NCBI GenBank assembly: GCA_028577615.1
Contig: JAJSDU010000018.1
Location: 1-54,769, forward strand
DNA length: 54,769 nucleotides
Source of the DNA: Nitrosomonas sp.
GTDB taxonomy: Bacteria; Pseudomonadota; Gammaproteobacteria; Burkholderiales; Nitrosomonadaceae
Reading direction: 5' to 3'
Shown here: one piece after another, positions 25,368 through 34,106 of the stretch
Numbering within the stretch: position 1 is the first letter of the stretch
How the letters are laid out: every line of letters begins with the position of its first letter
The notes under the pieces: model-generated
Seen by the model: only the letters and a program-made list of their open reading frames with translations
What the model was told of the DNA's origin: nothing
Database searches by the model: none
Position numbers and translations under genes: made by a program

Positions 25368-25515
25368 CAAGGAAGCTGTCCGAGAATACGCATATTGCGT
25401 GAGCCATCTAGAGGTTGTTGGGAAAATTTCAACATTTCCCAGCAATCCGCGCTTGAAGTAGATGTGATTTTGTTCGATTTAAGCTCTATGGCTCGCTATT
25501 TGGTAGTGTTTTTCC

Positions 25516-25700
25516 TCATATTATCGGTTGAATGGCACTATTTCCAATTTCCGAACGGATTAACCCCTTCAAAATAGCTTTGGCGATTTTTTTGAAGTTG
25601 TGTGCGGCGCAGATGATGGAAAATTAACCGGCGACTTTTTCTTTGCCCCGCACACTGAAGCCGCGAAACCCACTGTTTTTGATCTGCGCAAACACACCTC
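25516..25700 (-). pseudogene. C-terminal remnant of an IS1182-type transposase
   Basis: On the minus strand the frame ending at the stop 25516-25518 reads IKNSGFRGFSVRGKEKVAG, a stop, then FSIICAAHNFKKIAKAILK. This is the conserved C-terminal end (FRRFSLRGKEKV..EFSLICAAHN) of IS1182/IS4-like transposases, with an in-frame stop. The rest of the element is gone. The remainder of 25368-25839 holds two REP-like palindromes. Confidence 0.6.
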
Positions 25701-25723
25701 ACTTCTTCGCCTGAGTCAATCCT

Positions 25724-25804
25724 CGTAGGCCCGATTAGCCTTGCGTAATCGGGGCTACGTGTTTTCGGTTTAATGCCGGGTTACACTTCGCTTAATCCGG
25801 CCTA
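25724..25804. repeat. Two adjacent REP-like palindromes
   Basis: CGTAGGCCCGATTA (25724-25737) pairs with TAATCGGGGCTACG (25746-25759) with 13 of 14 matches. A second unit, GCCGGGTTA...TAATCCGGC (25775-25801), carries the inner CACTTCGC core of classical REP sequences. They lie in the gap after the lgt stop (lgt is on the minus strand), where they could protect or end the lgt transcript. Confidence 0.6.
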
Positions 25805-25839
25805 CCCCGCCCTCCGACAAAGCATGCGCCTTGAAACGA

Positions 25840-26676
25840 TTACCGGTTTTTGCCCGTTTTCCGTTTGCGCAGCTGTTCTATGGGTTCGCTGCATGCGGAA
25901 TGCCGCCCTGACCACACGATCAGCGCAATACCTGCCACGATCATAGGAATCGACAGCCATTGCCCCATGCTGATGCCGAACGTCAACAATCCCATAAAAC
26001 CTTCCGTCGGTTCGCGGAAAAATTCCGCGATTGAACGCACGACACCGTAGCCGATCATGAACATACCGGTTACCGCGCCCATCGGACGCGGTTTTGCCGA
26101 ATAAATCCAGACGAGGAGAAACAACACGATGCCTTCGAGAAAAAACTGGTAGAGCTGCGAAGGGTGTCTTGGCAGATCGTCGACATAGGGAAAAATCATG
26201 CCCCAGGAGACATCCGTCGGACGTCCCCAGAGTTCGCCGTTGATGAAATTGCCGATACGCCCCGCGCCGAGTCCGAGCGGCACCAGCGGTACGCCGAAAT
26301 CGGTAATATTCAACCAGTGCACGCCATATTTCCGCGCCAGAATGATCATCGCCAGGATCACGCCGAGGAAACCGCCATGAAACGACATGCCGCCTTCCCA
26401 GATGGCGAAGACATATAACGGATTGTCCAGAAAATGGCCAAACTGATAGAACAGCACATGCCCCAGGCGTCCGCCGACAATTACGCCAAGCATGCCGTAA
26501 AACAGGATGTCATCGAGCAATTCATTGGTTATGACGGTTTTCGGACCCTGCTTGATACGATAACGTCCCAACACGAAAAACAACAGAAAACCGAGCAGAT
26601 ACATCAATCCGTACCAGTGTACGGACACAGGCCCCAGTGAAATGGCTACAGGATCGAACTGAGGATGAACAAGCAT
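25840..26676 (-). CDS. lgt: Prolipoprotein diacylglyceryl transferase
   Basis: A 278-residue inner-membrane enzyme with about seven membrane segments. It transfers a diacylglyceryl group from phosphatidylglycerol to the lipobox Cys of prolipoproteins. The family hallmarks are present: [11 protein letters not shown] near the N-terminus, [13 protein letters not shown] with the essential His, the signature [15 protein letters not shown], and PRHPSQLYQ. Length is normal. It is transcribed away from ilvD, with about 130 bases between the two starts that presumably hold both promoters. Confidence 0.96.
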   Translation of the reverse strand: MLVHPQFDPVAISLGPVSVHWYGLMYLLGFLLFFVLGRYRIKQGPKTVITNELLDDILFYGMLGVIVGGRLGHVLFYQFGHFLDNPLYVFAIWEGGMSFHGGFLGVILAMIILARKYGVHWLNITDFGVPLVPLGLGAGRIGNFINGELWGRPTDVSWGMIFPYVDDLPRHPSQLYQFFLEGIVLFLLVWIYSAKPRPMGAVTGMFMIGYGVVRSIAEFFREPTEGFMGLLTFGISMGQWLSIPMIVAGIALIVWSGRHSACSEPIEQLRKRKTGKNR

Positions 26677-26809
26677 GGATTATCGCCTTATTATTTACGG
26701 TAAAATAGACCTATTATAACAAGCGCACTTGCCGCAATCGAATGCCTTTCGGGGCAAGACACCGTCAAGTGTTATTCAGTGTATCTTTTTTATCATTTCA
26801 GGAGTCAAT

Positions 26810-28483
26810 ATGCCAGACAATAAACGCAGCCAGGCCATCACCCAGGGCATCCAGCACGCGCCCAGCCGCGCCATGTTGCGCGCGGTCGGTTTCACCGACG
26901 ACGATTTCAACAAACCGATTGTCGGTGTCGCCAACGGCTATTCCACCATTACGCCGTGCAATAAGGGCCTGAACGATCTGTCGGCCCAGGCGGAACAGGC
27001 GCTGCGCGAAGCCGGCGCGATGCCGCAGATGTTCGGCACCATCACCGTCTCGGACGGCATCTCGATGGGCACCGAGGGCATGAAGTACTCACTGGTTTCG
27101 CGTGAAGTCATTGCCGACTCGATCGAAACCTGCGTGCAGGCGGAAAGCATGGACGGCGTCATTGCCGTCGGCGGCTGCGACAAAAACATGCCCGGCGCGA
27201 TGATCGCCATCGCGCGCATGAACGTACCCGCCATTTTCGTGTACGGCGGCACCATCAAACCCGGCAAATACAAGGGTCAGGATCTGACCATCGTCAGCGT
27301 ATTCGAGGCCGTCGGACAGCACAGCGCAAAAAAAATAGACGATGAGGAATTGCTGCAAGTCGAACGTCATGCCTGCCCCGGCGCGGGTTCGTGCGGCGGC
27401 ATGTTTACCGCCAACAGCATGTCTTCCGCCATTGAAGCCATGGGCATGAGCCTGCCCTATTCCTCCACCATGTCGGCGGAAGATGATGAAAAGCGCATCA
27501 GCGCGGGCGAATCGGCGAAAGTACTGGTCGACGCGATCAAAAAGCAGATTCTGCCGCGCGACATCATCACTCGCAAATCGATCGAAAACGCGATTGCCGT
27601 GATCATGGCGGTCGGCGGCTCGACCAACGCCGTTCTGCACTTGCTGGGCATCGCGCACGCCGCGGAAGTCGATCTGACCATCGATGACTTTGAAACCATC
27701 CGCGCGCGCGTACCGGTCATCTGCGACCTGAAACCCTCCGGCCGTTATGTCACCGCCGATCTGCACGAAGCGGGCGGCATTCCACAGGTGATGAAAATGC
27801 TGCTGGTCAACGGTCTGCTGCATGGCGACTGCATCACCATTAGCGGCCAGACCATCGCCGAAGTGCTCAAGGCTATTCCGGAGACGCCGCGCGCCGATCA
27901 GAATGTCATCCGTCCGTGGCACAATCCGATGTATGCGCAGGGTCATCTGGCGATCCTGAAAGGCAATCTGTCGACCGAGGGCGCGGTCGCCAAAATCTCC
28001 GGCATCAAAAACCCTAAAATCACCGGCCCGGCGCGCGTGTTCGAGTCCGAGGAAACCTGCATGCGCGCCATTCTGGAGCGTAAAATCAATCCCGGCGATG
28101 TCGTCGTGGTCCGCTATGAAGGCCCCAAAGGCGGCCCCGGTATGCGCGAAATGCTCTCCCCGACTTCGGCACTGATCGGCGAAGGACTCGGCGATTCCGT
28201 CGGCCTGATTACCGACGGCCGCTTCTCGGGCGGCACTTACGGCATGGTGGTCGGCCATGTCGCGCCGGAAGCCTATGTCGGCGGCACTATCGCGCTGGTG
28301 CAGGAAGGCGACTCGATCACCATCGACGCCGAACAGCGTCTGCTGCAACTCAACGTGTCCGATGACGAACTCGCGAAACGCCGCGCCGCCTGGCAACCAC
28401 CCGAACCCCGCTACACCCGCGGCGTGCTGGCGAAATACGCCCGACTGGTATCGACCGCCAGCAAAGGTGCGATTACGGATTAG
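26810..28483 (+). CDS. ilvD: Dihydroxy-acid dehydratase
   Basis: A 557-residue enzyme from ATG 26810, preceded by CAGGAG; the in-frame extension to 26729 lies in the promoter region and is rejected. It dehydrates dihydroxyisovalerate and dihydroxy-methylvalerate to the 2-oxo acids of valine and isoleucine. The iron-sulfur cluster cysteines are visible in [16 protein letters not shown] and [17 protein letters not shown]. The C-terminal [23 protein letters not shown] and GHVAPEA are standard. Codon use and GC content (about 60 percent) look native. Confidence 0.96.
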   Translation: MPDNKRSQAITQGIQHAPSRAMLRAVGFTDDDFNKPIVGVANGYSTITPCNKGLNDLSAQAEQALREAGAMPQMFGTITVSDGISMGTEGMKYSLVSREVIADSIETCVQAESMDGVIAVGGCDKNMPGAMIAIARMNVPAIFVYGGTIKPGKYKGQDLTIVSVFEAVGQHSAKKIDDEELLQVERHACPGAGSCGGMFTANSMSSAIEAMGMSLPYSSTMSAEDDEKRISAGESAKVLVDAIKKQILPRDIITRKSIENAIAVIMAVGGSTNAVLHLLGIAHAAEVDLTIDDFETIRARVPVICDLKPSGRYVTADLHEAGGIPQVMKMLLVNGLLHGDCITISGQTIAEVLKAIPETPRADQNVIRPWHNPMYAQGHLAILKGNLSTEGAVAKISGIKNPKITGPARVFESEETCMRAILERKINPGDVVVVRYEGPKGGPGMREMLSPTSALIGEGLGDSVGLITDGRFSGGTYGMVVGHVAPEAYVGGTIALVQEGDSITIDAEQRLLQLNVSDDELAKRRAAWQPPEPRYTRGVLAKYARLVSTASKGAITD

Positions 28484-28581
28484 ACTATTGCGTGGAAGGT
28501 GCAATGCCGCACGGTTATTGTACCCTCCCCTTGCAGCCGCTGGCTGACTGGTCAGTCAATTGAATCAAAACGGAGAAACGG

Positions 28582-28872
28582 ATGCTGATCGATGAATTAC
28601 ATGCCAGAAAAGAAGCCATCGCCACCTTGGCGAACCGGTATGGCGCCCGGCGCATCCGGGTTTTCGGCTCGGTCGCCCGCGGCGAGGAGCGCCCGGACAG
28701 TGACATCGATTTCCTGGTGGACTTTCCCCGTGGTTATGATTTGTTTAGCCAGCGCTTACCACTGACGCAAGCGCTTGCGGAACTGCTGCATCGAAAAGTG
28801 GAATTGATACCGGAACATGAACTTAACCGACATATTCGGGAACAAATGTTAAAGGAAGCCGTGGAGTTATGA
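28582..28872 (+). CDS. MNT-type nucleotidyltransferase antitoxin
   Basis: A 96-residue minimal nucleotidyltransferase with the core motif GSVARGEERPDSDIDFLVDF (the G-S loop and the two catalytic Asp residues) and a third acidic position in HRKVELIPE. In characterised HepT/MntA pairs the MNT protein AMPylates and neutralises the HEPN ribonuclease HepT. Here it starts 98 bases after ilvD with a GGAG RBS, and its stop overlaps (ATGA) the start of a broken hepT. The antitoxin has outlived its toxin. Confidence 0.85.
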   Translation: MLIDELHARKEAIATLANRYGARRIRVFGSVARGEERPDSDIDFLVDFPRGYDLFSQRLPLTQALAELLHRKVELIPEHELNRHIREQMLKEAVEL

Positions 28873-29005
28873 GCAAACCCTGGCAGCCCTATGCATGGCA
28901 TATTCTGGATGCCATCGCCTGAATCCGGCGAATACAATCACGCGGCGACCTTATCCGGGATGAAATACTTTATGACGCGGCCCTGCGAAATTTACAGTTA
29001 CGAGA
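28869..29005 (+). pseudogene. HepT-like HEPN toxin remnant, nonsense-mutated and truncated
   Basis: The frame from ATG 28869 reads MSKPWQPYAWHILDAIA, a TGA at 28920-28922, then IRRIQSRGDLIRDEILYDA and ALRNLQ. This is the N-terminus of a DUF86/HepT protein with a CGA-to-TGA change at codon 18. Similarity stops near 29005, so the HEPN catalytic part (RxxxxH) is lost. The cut lies only some 15 bases from the end of the AT-rich GmrSD-like gene, whose arrival probably removed the rest. Confidence 0.75.
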
Positions 29006-29019
29006 AAACATTTCGATAC

Positions 29020-30804
29020 TCATAATCCATAGTAATAACCTTTCATTTTGGTTGCCATAAGTTTCCTTCTCAACGTCAGGAAGTCTTGGTAGTCGTTAAT
29101 ACTCATTTCCATTAATTCAGTCGGAACACAGTTCATTTTCAAGTTGTTCCAAAGTTCTTGTTCCGTCGATATACCACTTACCTGTTTATTGTTTTCAATC
29201 ATTTGTTGTCTAATCAATTCAAAATAATCTTTTGGTGGCTTGTTGCCAACCTTAATGTTTATTTCTGATTGCATATACACATAGTTCGCTATCTGATTGT
29301 ATCTGCTTCGATCAAGTCCATTCTTCTTCAAGTAATCCTTTGGAAACAAGTGGTGAATGTCTCCACGAAGCGAAATCAAGTCGCTAACCAAAACATCCTT
29401 TGATAAAAATCCTTTGTCATTTGCTTTTACCTGTGAAGCAAGAAAAACGTGGAAATATGGACTACTTGCAACGGAAGTATCCAAGCTTTGGGGTAATGAA
29501 GCATTCCAAAATGCATCAGAAAGCTCGGCTGCTTCTCGTTCTCTTAAAATTTTGTCAAATGATTTGTGGGAAATTTGTTTGATGTCGAAATCAAATGTAC
29601 TTTCTGGTGAACCAGAATAACGACTTGTCAATATCGAATAAACCAGCCACCGCCTGACATAACTTTCAATAGCAACAGGATTTTCCCCAAGGTGTTTGAG
29701 TTTCAAATAAACAATATAAGCAAAATTAATCGCATTTTGTGAACGAATTAGTTTGGGTGAAATAAAGCCGGCAGATTTTACGATCATTAAGAACCGTTTG
29801 AAATTGGTTTCGTTAATGAAGTTTGTCACTCCTTCTTTTAATGTCGCAAATGACTGTTGAGCGATTTCAGCTTCATAAGTCCGTGTTTCAAAATTTCGCC
29901 CCGATAGCAGACTCACCAAGTCCGAAAGTCTGCCTCTATTGAATTGTGAAGTGAATGCAACACGGATTAAATCATTATAGTCGGGATCGTAGAGGTCTTC
30001 GTTCTCGGTTCTTAACCACTGCATTTTTTGGAAAAAATCAGTTTTGGTAAACTCCTTATCATTGTCAACTATGTGCTTATAGAAGTCGGGAGCAATAGTA
30101 AGATGGCAAAAATAATCTATTGCTTTTCTTAGTTCGTTACCATTGTTTTCCGTGTCAGCTGCAATTTTACTCATTGCGAAGTCTGCTTGACTTAAAACCA
30201 CACCTTTTGAATTGATACGAATAAATATTTCGGTAACGGTTTCTATGTCCAAGTCAGGTGAAAGTTCAATTAAGCCGATTTGCTTTTTCGGTATGTTTAT
30301 GAGATTTGAAAATGCGTTACGAACGTGTTTTTTGTCAATATCAGGATTGAGTTCAAAATAGTTGTCTGCAATTTCAAAAAGATCACCGTTTATTGCTTCT
30401 GAAATGTCGTGCAACCAAATTTTGTCTTTGAGAATTGCTGGATTCTGGACTTCAAAACGTTCTTCAATTGGATTGAAGGCAATTTTGATTTTGACTCGCT
30501 GGTATGTTTTATTGATTACATACTGCCCAAGAATTGCAGCTGTTAATGCCGTAACTCGCTGTTGCCCGTCAATCAATACTTTTTTTCCTTCGCTTATACT
30601 TCCATCTCTTAGTCTTACGTTAGGGTTTCTCCAAGCGATAACATAACCGACTGGATAACCTTGATACAAACTGTCCATTAGGTCACGGACTTTTGAACTG
30701 TCCCAAACAAACGGTCTTTGAATTTCAGGAATTGCAATTTCTCCTGATTTTACCCAAGCTAAAATTGTCTCGATTAAATGTTGATTTACTGAATATTTTT
30801 GCAT
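29020..30804 (-). CDS. GmrSD-like DUF262/DUF1524 protein, probable type IV restriction enzyme
   Basis: A 594-residue protein. The N-terminal DUF262 half has [11 protein letters not shown] and the ParB/Srx-like nucleotide motif DGQQRVTAL at about 77-85. The C-terminal DUF1524 half carries an HNH-type site (HHLFPKDYL at about 490, then [18 protein letters not shown]). GmrS-GmrD fusions of this kind cut modified phage DNA using nucleotide triphosphates. The gene is clearly more AT-rich than its neighbours and uses many AAT/TTT codons, a sign of recent transfer. It stands alone, has no methylase, and borders a truncated hepT. Confidence 0.85.
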   Translation of the reverse strand: MQKYSVNQHLIETILAWVKSGEIAIPEIQRPFVWDSSKVRDLMDSLYQGYPVGYVIAWRNPNVRLRDGSISEGKKVLIDGQQRVTALTAAILGQYVINKTYQRVKIKIAFNPIEERFEVQNPAILKDKIWLHDISEAINGDLFEIADNYFELNPDIDKKHVRNAFSNLINIPKKQIGLIELSPDLDIETVTEIFIRINSKGVVLSQADFAMSKIAADTENNGNELRKAIDYFCHLTIAPDFYKHIVDNDKEFTKTDFFQKMQWLRTENEDLYDPDYNDLIRVAFTSQFNRGRLSDLVSLLSGRNFETRTYEAEIAQQSFATLKEGVTNFINETNFKRFLMIVKSAGFISPKLIRSQNAINFAYIVYLKLKHLGENPVAIESYVRRWLVYSILTSRYSGSPESTFDFDIKQISHKSFDKILREREAAELSDAFWNASLPQSLDTSVASSPYFHVFLASQVKANDKGFLSKDVLVSDLISLRGDIHHLFPKDYLKKNGLDRSRYNQIANYVYMQSEINIKVGNKPPKDYFELIRQQMIENNKQVSGISTEQELWNNLKMNCVPTELMEMSINDYQDFLTLRRKLMATKMKGYYYGL

Positions 30805-30822
30805 TTAATTTTCTCTGTGTGT

Positions 30823-30842
30823 TGCCCACTCTGAAGGGCAAG
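30823..30842. other. Short hairpin upstream of the GmrSD-like gene
   Basis: TTGCCC (about 30823) and GGGCAA pair with an 8-base loop, 19 bases upstream of the start codon at 30804. It would lie in the 5' leader of the minus-strand transcript. The rest of 30805-31014 is AT-rich with no other recognisable signal. Confidence 0.3.
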
Positions 30843-31014
30843 AACTGATTTCAATAATGCGATATTTCGAATCCCCAAGAACTTACCATGTATCTCTATA
30901 TTCAAATCGTGAATACTGAATATGAAACTTGTTATAAGCTAAAAACATTTTTCATAACGTAGCATTATAAGATCGGTAACAGCAGATCGATTCATAGAGC
31001 AGAAGACAGTTGGG

Positions 31015-31824
31015 CTACACCTTCGCGCGAAGGTAGATCGTCTTCCGGTTTGATCCGGACGCCTGGCGCTCTTCAATTTCGAAGAGATCTTTTTTCGCCT
31101 TGACGAGATCGGACAGCTTTTTGTAGCCATACAACCTTGAATCAAAATCAGGCTGCAATTTGGTCAGATAGCTGCCGAAAGCGCCGAGCCCCGCCCATCC
31201 CGTATCATCCGCCGATTGCTCAAGCGCGGTCAGTACAAATTTTTTGGGAAACTTCGGTTTTTTCTCATTGGCCTTGGCGGCGGCATCCGGAATGGCTGCG
31301 GATTCTTTTTTTCTGCCGGTTTCGGGAAGTTCCACCGTTTCGTCTGCTGCGCCGGAACGCAGAATTTCAGTGAAAACGAACTTGTGACACGCATTGCGGA
31401 AAGCGTCGGGGGTTTTCTTCTCGCCAAACCCGAACACCGTCAGCCCTTCCTCACGCAGTCGCATCGCAAGCCCGGTGAAATCGCTGTCGCTGGTGATCAG
31501 GCAAAACCCGTCGAATTTACGGGTGTACAGCAAATCCATCGCATCGATAATCAACGCGCTGTCGGTTGCATTTTTACCGGTGGTATAGGCAAACTGCTGA
31601 ATCGGTTTGATGGCGTATTTCTGCAATACCTTTTTCCACGCCGAACTGGTCGAAACCGTGAAATCGCCATAAATGCGCTTTACCGTCGCTTCACCGTAAC
31701 GCGCGATTTCCGCGAGCAGATCCTCGATGACGGCGGCCTGAGCGTTATCCGCATCAATCAATACGGCCAGCCGGAGCGTCCGTTCTTCAGGTTCAGCTTT
31801 TGTAACAGGTCGTGCGGATGCCAT
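31015..31824 (-). CDS. NYN-domain (LabA/PIN-like) protein with OST-HTH/LOTUS C-terminus
   Basis: A 269-residue protein starting at ATG 31824, chosen because GGAGG lies 7 bases before it; the longer frame to 31854 lacks an RBS. The NYN nuclease-like domain (about 18-155) has VLIDADNAQ with catalytic Asp residues, ATDSALIIDAMDLLY, and LITSDSDFTGLAMRLRE. A charged Lys/Pro linker (about 165-200) leads to an OST-HTH/LOTUS domain (about 200-265). NYN proteins are predicted ribonucleases; LOTUS domains bind RNA, including G-quadruplexes. The target is unknown. Confidence 0.83.
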   Translation of the reverse strand: MASARPVTKAEPEERTLRLAVLIDADNAQAAVIEDLLAEIARYGEATVKRIYGDFTVSTSSAWKKVLQKYAIKPIQQFAYTTGKNATDSALIIDAMDLLYTRKFDGFCLITSDSDFTGLAMRLREEGLTVFGFGEKKTPDAFRNACHKFVFTEILRSGAADETVELPETGRKKESAAIPDAAAKANEKKPKFPKKFVLTALEQSADDTGWAGLGAFGSYLTKLQPDFDSRLYGYKKLSDLVKAKKDLFEIEERQASGSNRKTIYLRAKV

Positions 31825-31948
31825 TAGTTTACCTCCGGATTCTGACAACAACATTATTGACGCAAACTTACAGCAATTATGATTGCGAAGCCATCAATTT
31901 TCAGAATCACAATTACTTTTATTTTCGGATATGCTGAATCCGGCTTGT

Positions 31949-33802
31949 TCAACCCCGCTCCACAAAATCCTCATAATGCTGTTTCAATTCCGGCATGACT
32001 TTTTGCGCAGCGTTGTAGCCGATTTCGAAGAGCTGTTCGCCGCGGGTGAAGTCGGCGAACGGGTATGCCGAGGTGTCGGGGGTGATGAGGAAGTCGCTTT
32101 CCGACATATGCAGCTTGGCGAGTTCGTGCGAACTGACTTCGAGCACGCGATTGAGCGTGGCGAAATAGCCGACATGCCGCATCGCCCCGGCAGGGGTTGC
32201 GGCGTTGTTTTTGCCGAATGCGGGGTGCAGTTTCGTGCCGACATCGACGGCGACGATGTAATCCGTGCGCTGCTTGCGCAATACGGAACTCGGCACATTG
32301 ATCAACACGCCGCCGTCAACCAGCGCGAGACCGTCGCGCCAGATCGGTTTGCCGAACACCGGATAATTGATGCTTTCGAGCACGCAGCCGACCACCTCGC
32401 CGCTTGAACGGATAACCGCCTGACCGCCGATCAAATCCGCTGCAATCGTATGTACCGGCAACAACAGTTGTTCGAGCTTGAGATTTTTCAGATATTTGCG
32501 GAACCGCTGTTCGATCAATCCGAAACGAAACAGCGTCCATAAATGCAATTGCGTCGCGCGCGGAAACCAGGTCACGATTCTCGGCGGCCTCATTTCGTTG
32601 TTGAACAGGCTGAGCAGATGCTTTGGATTGAAACCGGCGCCGAGCCCCACGGCGATAATCGCGCCCGCGCTGGTGCCCGCCACGCGGTCAAAGTAAAGTC
32701 CCTGCTCTTCGAATGCGGCTATAACACCGATATGCGCCAGCCCGTGCGCGCCACCGCCACCCAGCGCCAGACCGAGTTCGACGCCTCTGGCGATATGATA
32801 TAGCCGCGCGAGATCGGCTGGCCGCAACGCATTGTGATAGACGCTGAAAACACATCGGAGTGCGTCAAGGTGCGTGGGAATGGCATACACGGGATTGTCC
32901 GCAAGATTATAGGATTTAGGCTGAATCCAGACGGTCTGCAGGCGGTTTTTGAGTTCGGATTGCTGCGCCAGAATGGTCTCGGCATGCGCTGTAAACGCTT
33001 CGTCTGCCGGTTTGTTTTGTTCTATCAGCCACCAGATGCGTTCGCATTGCAGTAGCAGTCCGGCGGTTGCCCGGCTGGCATACAGGTCGACGAAAACATG
33101 GTCGCAGCGCTTTGTCGCGGCCGCCAGCCTATGCAGAAAAACCGACTCATCGGCTGAGTGATTGAGCGCATGGATGGGAAAAATGGCTTTGTGCGCGGTC
33201 AGCTCCCAGAATGAAATGCGATCGGTAAAAATTTCGATGGTTTTATTTTTATCGGCAAAATAACGTGCAATCGACGGCGCGACCTGCGCTGTCAATTCCG
33301 TTGTGCGCACCACGCCGATGATGCTCTGCCGGTGGCGGGTGATTTTCCGGGTCTGCGCACCCAGCAGCCATTTGCCGATGGTACGGCTAAGCGTGATTGA
33401 AAATTCGGGCAACGCCTGGGCTAACGCAAAAAAATCCTGCCTGGAAATTTCCAGTACCGCGGTGTCCATGATTGCGGTCGCCGTTGCCGCGCGGCGTCCG
33501 TCGATCAGCAATGACAGCTCGCCAAAATGATCACCGCGCTGGAGGATATTGACGACGTCTTCGTTGCCGTCGTCGCGCCGTATGCTCATGCGCACACGCC
33601 CATGCAGGATGATGAACATGCTGTCGCCAACGTCGCCCTGCTGGATCAGCTGTTCACCGCTCCTGAAAGTTCTGCGCGTTGCCGCGCCGACAATTTTCCG
33701 CGCGATTTCATCGTTGAGCATACTGAATTCAGGCGGCAAGGCTGTGTTGCTGATTGTCTGATCATTCACGGCATACTGCCTCAGAGTTGTGGAAAGCTGC
33801 AT
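31949..33802 (-). CDS. Patatin-like phospholipase with cyclic-nucleotide-binding domain (NTE-like)
   Basis: A 617-residue protein. Residues about 30-145 are a cNMP-binding fold (LIQQGDVGDSMFIILHGRVR and HFGELSLLIDGRRAATA). A middle linker (about 165-340) resembles the Rossmann-like region of NTE proteins. The patatin domain follows: oxyanion loop GGGGAHG, nucleophile Ser in GTSAG, and catalytic Asp in DGG (ALVDGGVLIN). It should hydrolyse phospholipids or lysophospholipids, with a regulatory input domain. Whether it binds cAMP, c-di-GMP or nothing cannot be judged; the FGELSLLIDGRRAATA segment keeps the typical Glu and Arg. Confidence 0.87.
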   Translation of the reverse strand: MQLSTTLRQYAVNDQTISNTALPPEFSMLNDEIARKIVGAATRRTFRSGEQLIQQGDVGDSMFIILHGRVRMSIRRDDGNEDVVNILQRGDHFGELSLLIDGRRAATATAIMDTAVLEISRQDFFALAQALPEFSITLSRTIGKWLLGAQTRKITRHRQSIIGVVRTTELTAQVAPSIARYFADKNKTIEIFTDRISFWELTAHKAIFPIHALNHSADESVFLHRLAAATKRCDHVFVDLYASRATAGLLLQCERIWWLIEQNKPADEAFTAHAETILAQQSELKNRLQTVWIQPKSYNLADNPVYAIPTHLDALRCVFSVYHNALRPADLARLYHIARGVELGLALGGGGAHGLAHIGVIAAFEEQGLYFDRVAGTSAGAIIAVGLGAGFNPKHLLSLFNNEMRPPRIVTWFPRATQLHLWTLFRFGLIEQRFRKYLKNLKLEQLLLPVHTIAADLIGGQAVIRSSGEVVGCVLESINYPVFGKPIWRDGLALVDGGVLINVPSSVLRKQRTDYIVAVDVGTKLHPAFGKNNAATPAGAMRHVGYFATLNRVLEVSSHELAKLHMSESDFLITPDTSAYPFADFTRGEQLFEIGYNAAQKVMPELKQHYEDFVERG

Positions 33803-33887
33803 TGGGATAATCTTCCGGCTATTCTTCCAGCAATTGTCGGCGTGATCAAGCGCGCATAGCCATGCATTTACCGGGCATTTCCATTAA

Positions 33888-33951
33888 AAACGCGAATTAC
33901 CATACTCATTGATCCGTTAAAACGCGAATTAGCACATCCATTGACCCGTTA
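33888..33951 (+). repeat. Two tandem 32-bp repeats before the oxidase cluster
   Basis: 33888-33919 and 33920-33951 are head-to-tail copies agreeing at 27 of 32 positions. Both begin AAACGCGAATTA and end ATTGA(T/C)CCGTTA. They end about 155 bases upstream of the multicopper oxidase start, in the divergent gap (33803-34106) after the patatin gene. They are a candidate paired binding site for a regulator of the cluster. No other feature is visible in this gap. Confidence 0.7.
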
Positions 33952-34106
33952 TTTTCCGGTAGCCATGCATAAAGCGGTTATGTTATTTTAATTTAACCTG
34001 AAATTATTTATGCGCAGGAGATCGGCCAGACCCAACGTCAATCAGCAGCATATTGCAGCACGGATACAATTTGTTTTCTCACTTACGTTTAAGAAAAGGA
34101 ATCGCT

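Noticed and set aside
27089-28504. 471-codon minus-strand ORF
   Set aside because: Exact antisense of ilvD; an open frame opposite a GC-rich gene, composition not protein-like.
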